From Streptomyces sporangiiformans (GTDB lineage: Bacteria > Actinomycetota > Actinomycetes > Streptomycetales > Streptomycetaceae), in contig NZ_VCHX02000058.1 of NCBI RefSeq assembly GCF_005768555.2, positions 1 to 55,308 of the forward strand: 55,308 bases of DNA, given 5' to 3'. The notes under the pieces were generated by a model. That model was not told the origin of the DNA and did no database searches. It was given only the letters and a program-made list of their open reading frames with translations. Each line of letters starts with the position of its first letter. Within the stretch, counting starts at the first letter, position 1. The translations under genes were made by a program, and so were the position numbers. Shown piece by piece: positions 53,398-55,308 of this stretch.

Positions 53398-54363
53398 TCA
53401 CAGGGGAGTGAGGTGCTCCGGCTTCTGCTGCCGGGGCAGCAGCGAGGGCTCCGGTGACGCCGACCCGGGCTCCAGCGCCAGTACCGCCGCGACGGGATGG
53501 TCGTGGTCGCCGGCCAGGGGCGGCTCGGGCGTCGTGCGCCGCGTTTCGGGTGTCGCATGCGAGAGAGTGACGACGCCCCAAGAGGCGACCCCCGCCCCTG
53601 CCAACGCCGGCAACAGACCCGCCACCCCGCCCTGCAACCCCTCGCCCAGCAGGAAGAGGCCGATGACCGCGGCGGCTGTCGGGTTGGCCAGCGTCACCAC
53701 CGCGAGTGGCGCGCCGAGGCCGCCCCGGTAGGCGGTCTGCGACAGCAGCAGCCCGGCCGTCGCGAACGCCGCGACCAGCAGGGCGACCACGACCACCTGC
53801 GCGCTGAGCAGCGGTCCCGAGCCGTCCGTCGCGGCCACGGTCACGGTCTGCGTGAGAGCGGACGCGACACCCGAGGCGAAGCCGGACGCGGTCGCGTGCC
53901 GCAGCCCGGGACGCGTGCCGGGCCGGGACAGGACGCCGATCACGACCGTGGTCGTGCCCGCGACCGCCAGCGCTTCCGGCACGCTCAGCACCTCGCCGGG
54001 CGAGGACCCGGACGCGGTGGCGAGCAGCGCGGCGAGCCCGGTCAGCGTGAGGGCCGTACCCCGCCACTCGACCCCGCTGACCCGCCGGCCCGCCGCCCGT
54101 GCGCCGAGTGGCACGGCGGCGACCAGGGTGAGCGCGCCGAGTGGCTGGACCAGGGTGAGCGGCCCGTACTTGAGGGCGGCCACGTGCAGCAGCGCGGCGG
54201 ACCCGTTGAGCGCGACCGAGGACCACCACGCGCCGCTGCCGAGGAGGTTCAGTACGCCGGAGCCGGGGGTCCGGGAGGCCAGCCGCTCCTGGGCCACGGC
54301 CGCGGCGGCGTACGCGACGGCGGAGAAAAGCGAGAGGACGACGGCGACGACGGTGGCGCTCAT
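53398..54363 (-). CDS. EamA/DMT-type multidrug or metabolite transporter
   Basis: A 321-aa membrane protein with about ten hydrophobic segments, beginning VVAVVLSLFSAVAYAAAAVA and containing LKYGPLTLVQPLGALTLVAAVPLGAR and LGAPLAVVTLANPTAAAVIGLF, typical of the drug/metabolite transporter superfamily's two EamA halves. The C-terminal ~45 residues are polar and proline-rich. ATG 54363 overlaps the PAP2 stop (ATGA), so the two are coupled. The substrate is unknown. Confidence 0.85.
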   Translation of the reverse strand: MSATVVAVVLSLFSAVAYAAAAVAQERLASRTPGSGVLNLLGSGAWWSSVALNGSAALLHVAALKYGPLTLVQPLGALTLVAAVPLGARAAGRRVSGVEWRGTALTLTGLAALLATASGSSPGEVLSVPEALAVAGTTTVVIGVLSRPGTRPGLRHATASGFASGVASALTQTVTVAATDGSGPLLSAQVVVVALLVAAFATAGLLLSQTAYRGGLGAPLAVVTLANPTAAAVIGLFLLGEGLQGGVAGLLPALAGAGVASWGVVTLSHATPETRRTTPEPPLAGDHDHPVAAVLALEPGSASPEPSLLPRQQKPEHLTPL

Positions 54364-55229
54364 CGGCCGGCTCCCACGAGTTCGGGAGCCGAGTCCCCGG
54401 TCGGCACCAGGGGCTCGGGTGCCGTGTCCTCCGGCGGTGTCGCGGCCTCCGGTCGCGTGTCCGCCGCCGGTGTCCCGGGCTGCGGGGAACCGTCCGGAGC
54501 CGTCGTCCGGTGCGGTGGCCGGACCACCGCGAGGACGATGCCCAGCAGCGCGGCCGCGACGATCGCGTCGAGCCAGTAGTGATTCGTGGTACCGACGATC
54601 ACGAGCAGGGTGAGCAGCGGATGCAGCAGCCACAGCGGGCGCCACCGTGACCTGGTCGCGACGATGAGGCCGATCGCCACCATCAGTGCCCAGCCGAAGT
54701 GCAGTGACGGCATCGCCGCGAACTGGTTCGACAAGGAGTCGGTCTCCGGCGAGGCCCCGTACACCGTCGGCCCGTACGCCTGCCCGGTGTCCACCAGACC
54801 CGCCGTGTCGAGCATGCGCGGCGGGGCGAGCGGGAACGCGAGATGCAGCATCAGGGCGGCGGCGGTGACCGCGGCGAGGACCCGGCGGGCCCAGACGTAG
54901 TGCGCGGGGCGCCGCAGGTACAGCCAGATCAGGAACGCCGCGGTGGCGGGGAAGTGGACCGTCGCGTAGAAGAGGTTCGCGAGGTGCACGAGGGTGTCGC
55001 TGTGCAGCAGCCCGGACTGGACGGCGCCTTCGCCGGGCACGCGCAGGGCCCGCTCCAGGTCCCATGCGCGGCGCGCGTTGTCGAAGGCCTCGCCGGTATG
55101 GCCGGTGGCCAGTTGGCGGCCGAGCTTGTAGACGAGGAAGAGTCCCGCGACGAGCAGGAGTTCACGGACGAGGGGCGGCCGCGATATCGCGGCCGCCCCG
55201 TCTGGCGCAGGCTCGGTGCGGGCTTTCAT
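54360..55229 (-). CDS. PAP2-superfamily membrane phosphatase (inositolphosphotransferase-like)
   Basis: A 289-aa membrane protein with about six helices and the PAP2 C-terminal motifs MPSLHFGWALMVAIGL (catalytic His) and TTNHYWLDAIVAAALLGI. The first PAP2 motif appears only as PLAPPRMLD, as in the Aur1/inositolphosphotransferase-like subgroup. It probably dephosphorylates or transfers head groups of lipid phosphates. ATG 55229 has AAGGGGG at good spacing. The C-terminal ~60 residues are Pro/Thr-rich and probably disordered. Bases 55230-55308 hold only its upstream region. Confidence 0.86.
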   Translation of the reverse strand: MKARTEPAPDGAAAISRPPLVRELLLVAGLFLVYKLGRQLATGHTGEAFDNARRAWDLERALRVPGEGAVQSGLLHSDTLVHLANLFYATVHFPATAAFLIWLYLRRPAHYVWARRVLAAVTAAALMLHLAFPLAPPRMLDTAGLVDTGQAYGPTVYGASPETDSLSNQFAAMPSLHFGWALMVAIGLIVATRSRWRPLWLLHPLLTLLVIVGTTNHYWLDAIVAAALLGIVLAVVRPPHRTTAPDGSPQPGTPAADTRPEAATPPEDTAPEPLVPTGDSAPELVGAGR

Positions 55230-55308
55230 CCCCCGGCCCCCTTGCTGACGGTGGCGCACGAAGTGGTGTGGGACGAGCCCAGGGCAGGGCCCACTCGACA
55301 CAGGAGTG

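Overview
The window is high-GC actinobacterial chromosome, almost certainly Streptomyces. The evidence is the strong third-position GC bias, frequent GTG starts, many ATGA/GTGA start-stop overlaps, Tat-dependent secreted enzymes, two rare TTA leucine codons, and the gene order tkt-tal-zwf-opcA-pgi, which I recall from the S. coelicolor SCO666x region. No rRNA, tRNA, CRISPR array, prophage or complete insertion sequence was recognised.

Layout. (1) 1-6566 (minus): pentose-phosphate operon tkt-tal-zwf-opcA-pgi, with pgi cut by the window edge; it is divergent from an AraC-type regulator (6653-7600), and a 19-bp GTC-N-GAC palindrome lies between them. (2) 7655-11998: two paralogous secreted GH16 glucanases, one with a C-terminal CBM6-like domain and one without. 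Both have the same promoter layout and the same LacI/CebR-like palindrome. Between them lie a repeat-containing membrane-anchored protein with a 3' frameshift, a DoxX-like protein, and a 150-bp non-coding element with near-perfect terminal inverted repeats. (3) 12309-12905: a decayed MMPL/RND transporter gene. (4) 12925-18195: a MarR-IclR regulator pair divergent from SDR dehydrogenase, amidohydrolase, CoA ligase and MaoC hydratase genes. This gene set matches the p-hydroxycinnamate (cou-type) side-chain shortening pathway. A near-ideal MarR operator sits inside the catabolic promoter. (5) 18301-31260: a glycan/sugar locus. PfkB kinase, GH2 beta-galactosidase, Tat-exported metallophosphoesterase-LamG and Tat-exported PHP protein are on the minus strand; DeoR regulator, GH4 and GH38 alpha-mannosidase are on the plus strand. 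No transporter is present.

(6) 31417-36934: sulfotransferase, ATP-grasp protein, a metallophosphoesterase overlapping an Sfp-type phosphopantetheinyl transferase, a 75-aa protein and an alpha/beta hydrolase. (7) 36981-41824: a compact cassette of XRE regulator, HExxH ImmA-like protein, seven-helix MAB_1171c-like membrane protein and FAD monooxygenase, divergent from a free-standing MmyB-type ligand-binding protein. Each arm carries one TTA codon, which suggests bldA control. This is the best candidate for an undescribed system. (8) 42047-50024: vanillate-demethylase-like VanA and VanB with a small Cys/His protein between them, an IclR regulator with three palindromic sites, an ABC importer with two different permeases, and an MHS-type MFS permease. 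(9) 50298-55229: Tat-exported phospholipase C, a DUF2510-scramblase-like protein with a probably leaderless mRNA, an EamA-type transporter and a PAP2 phosphatase.

Together the region looks specialised for plant biomass. Blocks 2 and 5 attack glucans and other glycans. Block 4 would turn ferulate or p-coumarate into vanillate or 4-hydroxybenzoate, and block 8 would import and demethylate vanillate-type acids. The pentose-phosphate operon could supply NADPH. Substrate assignments are inferred from protein families and gene context, not shown by the sequence alone.
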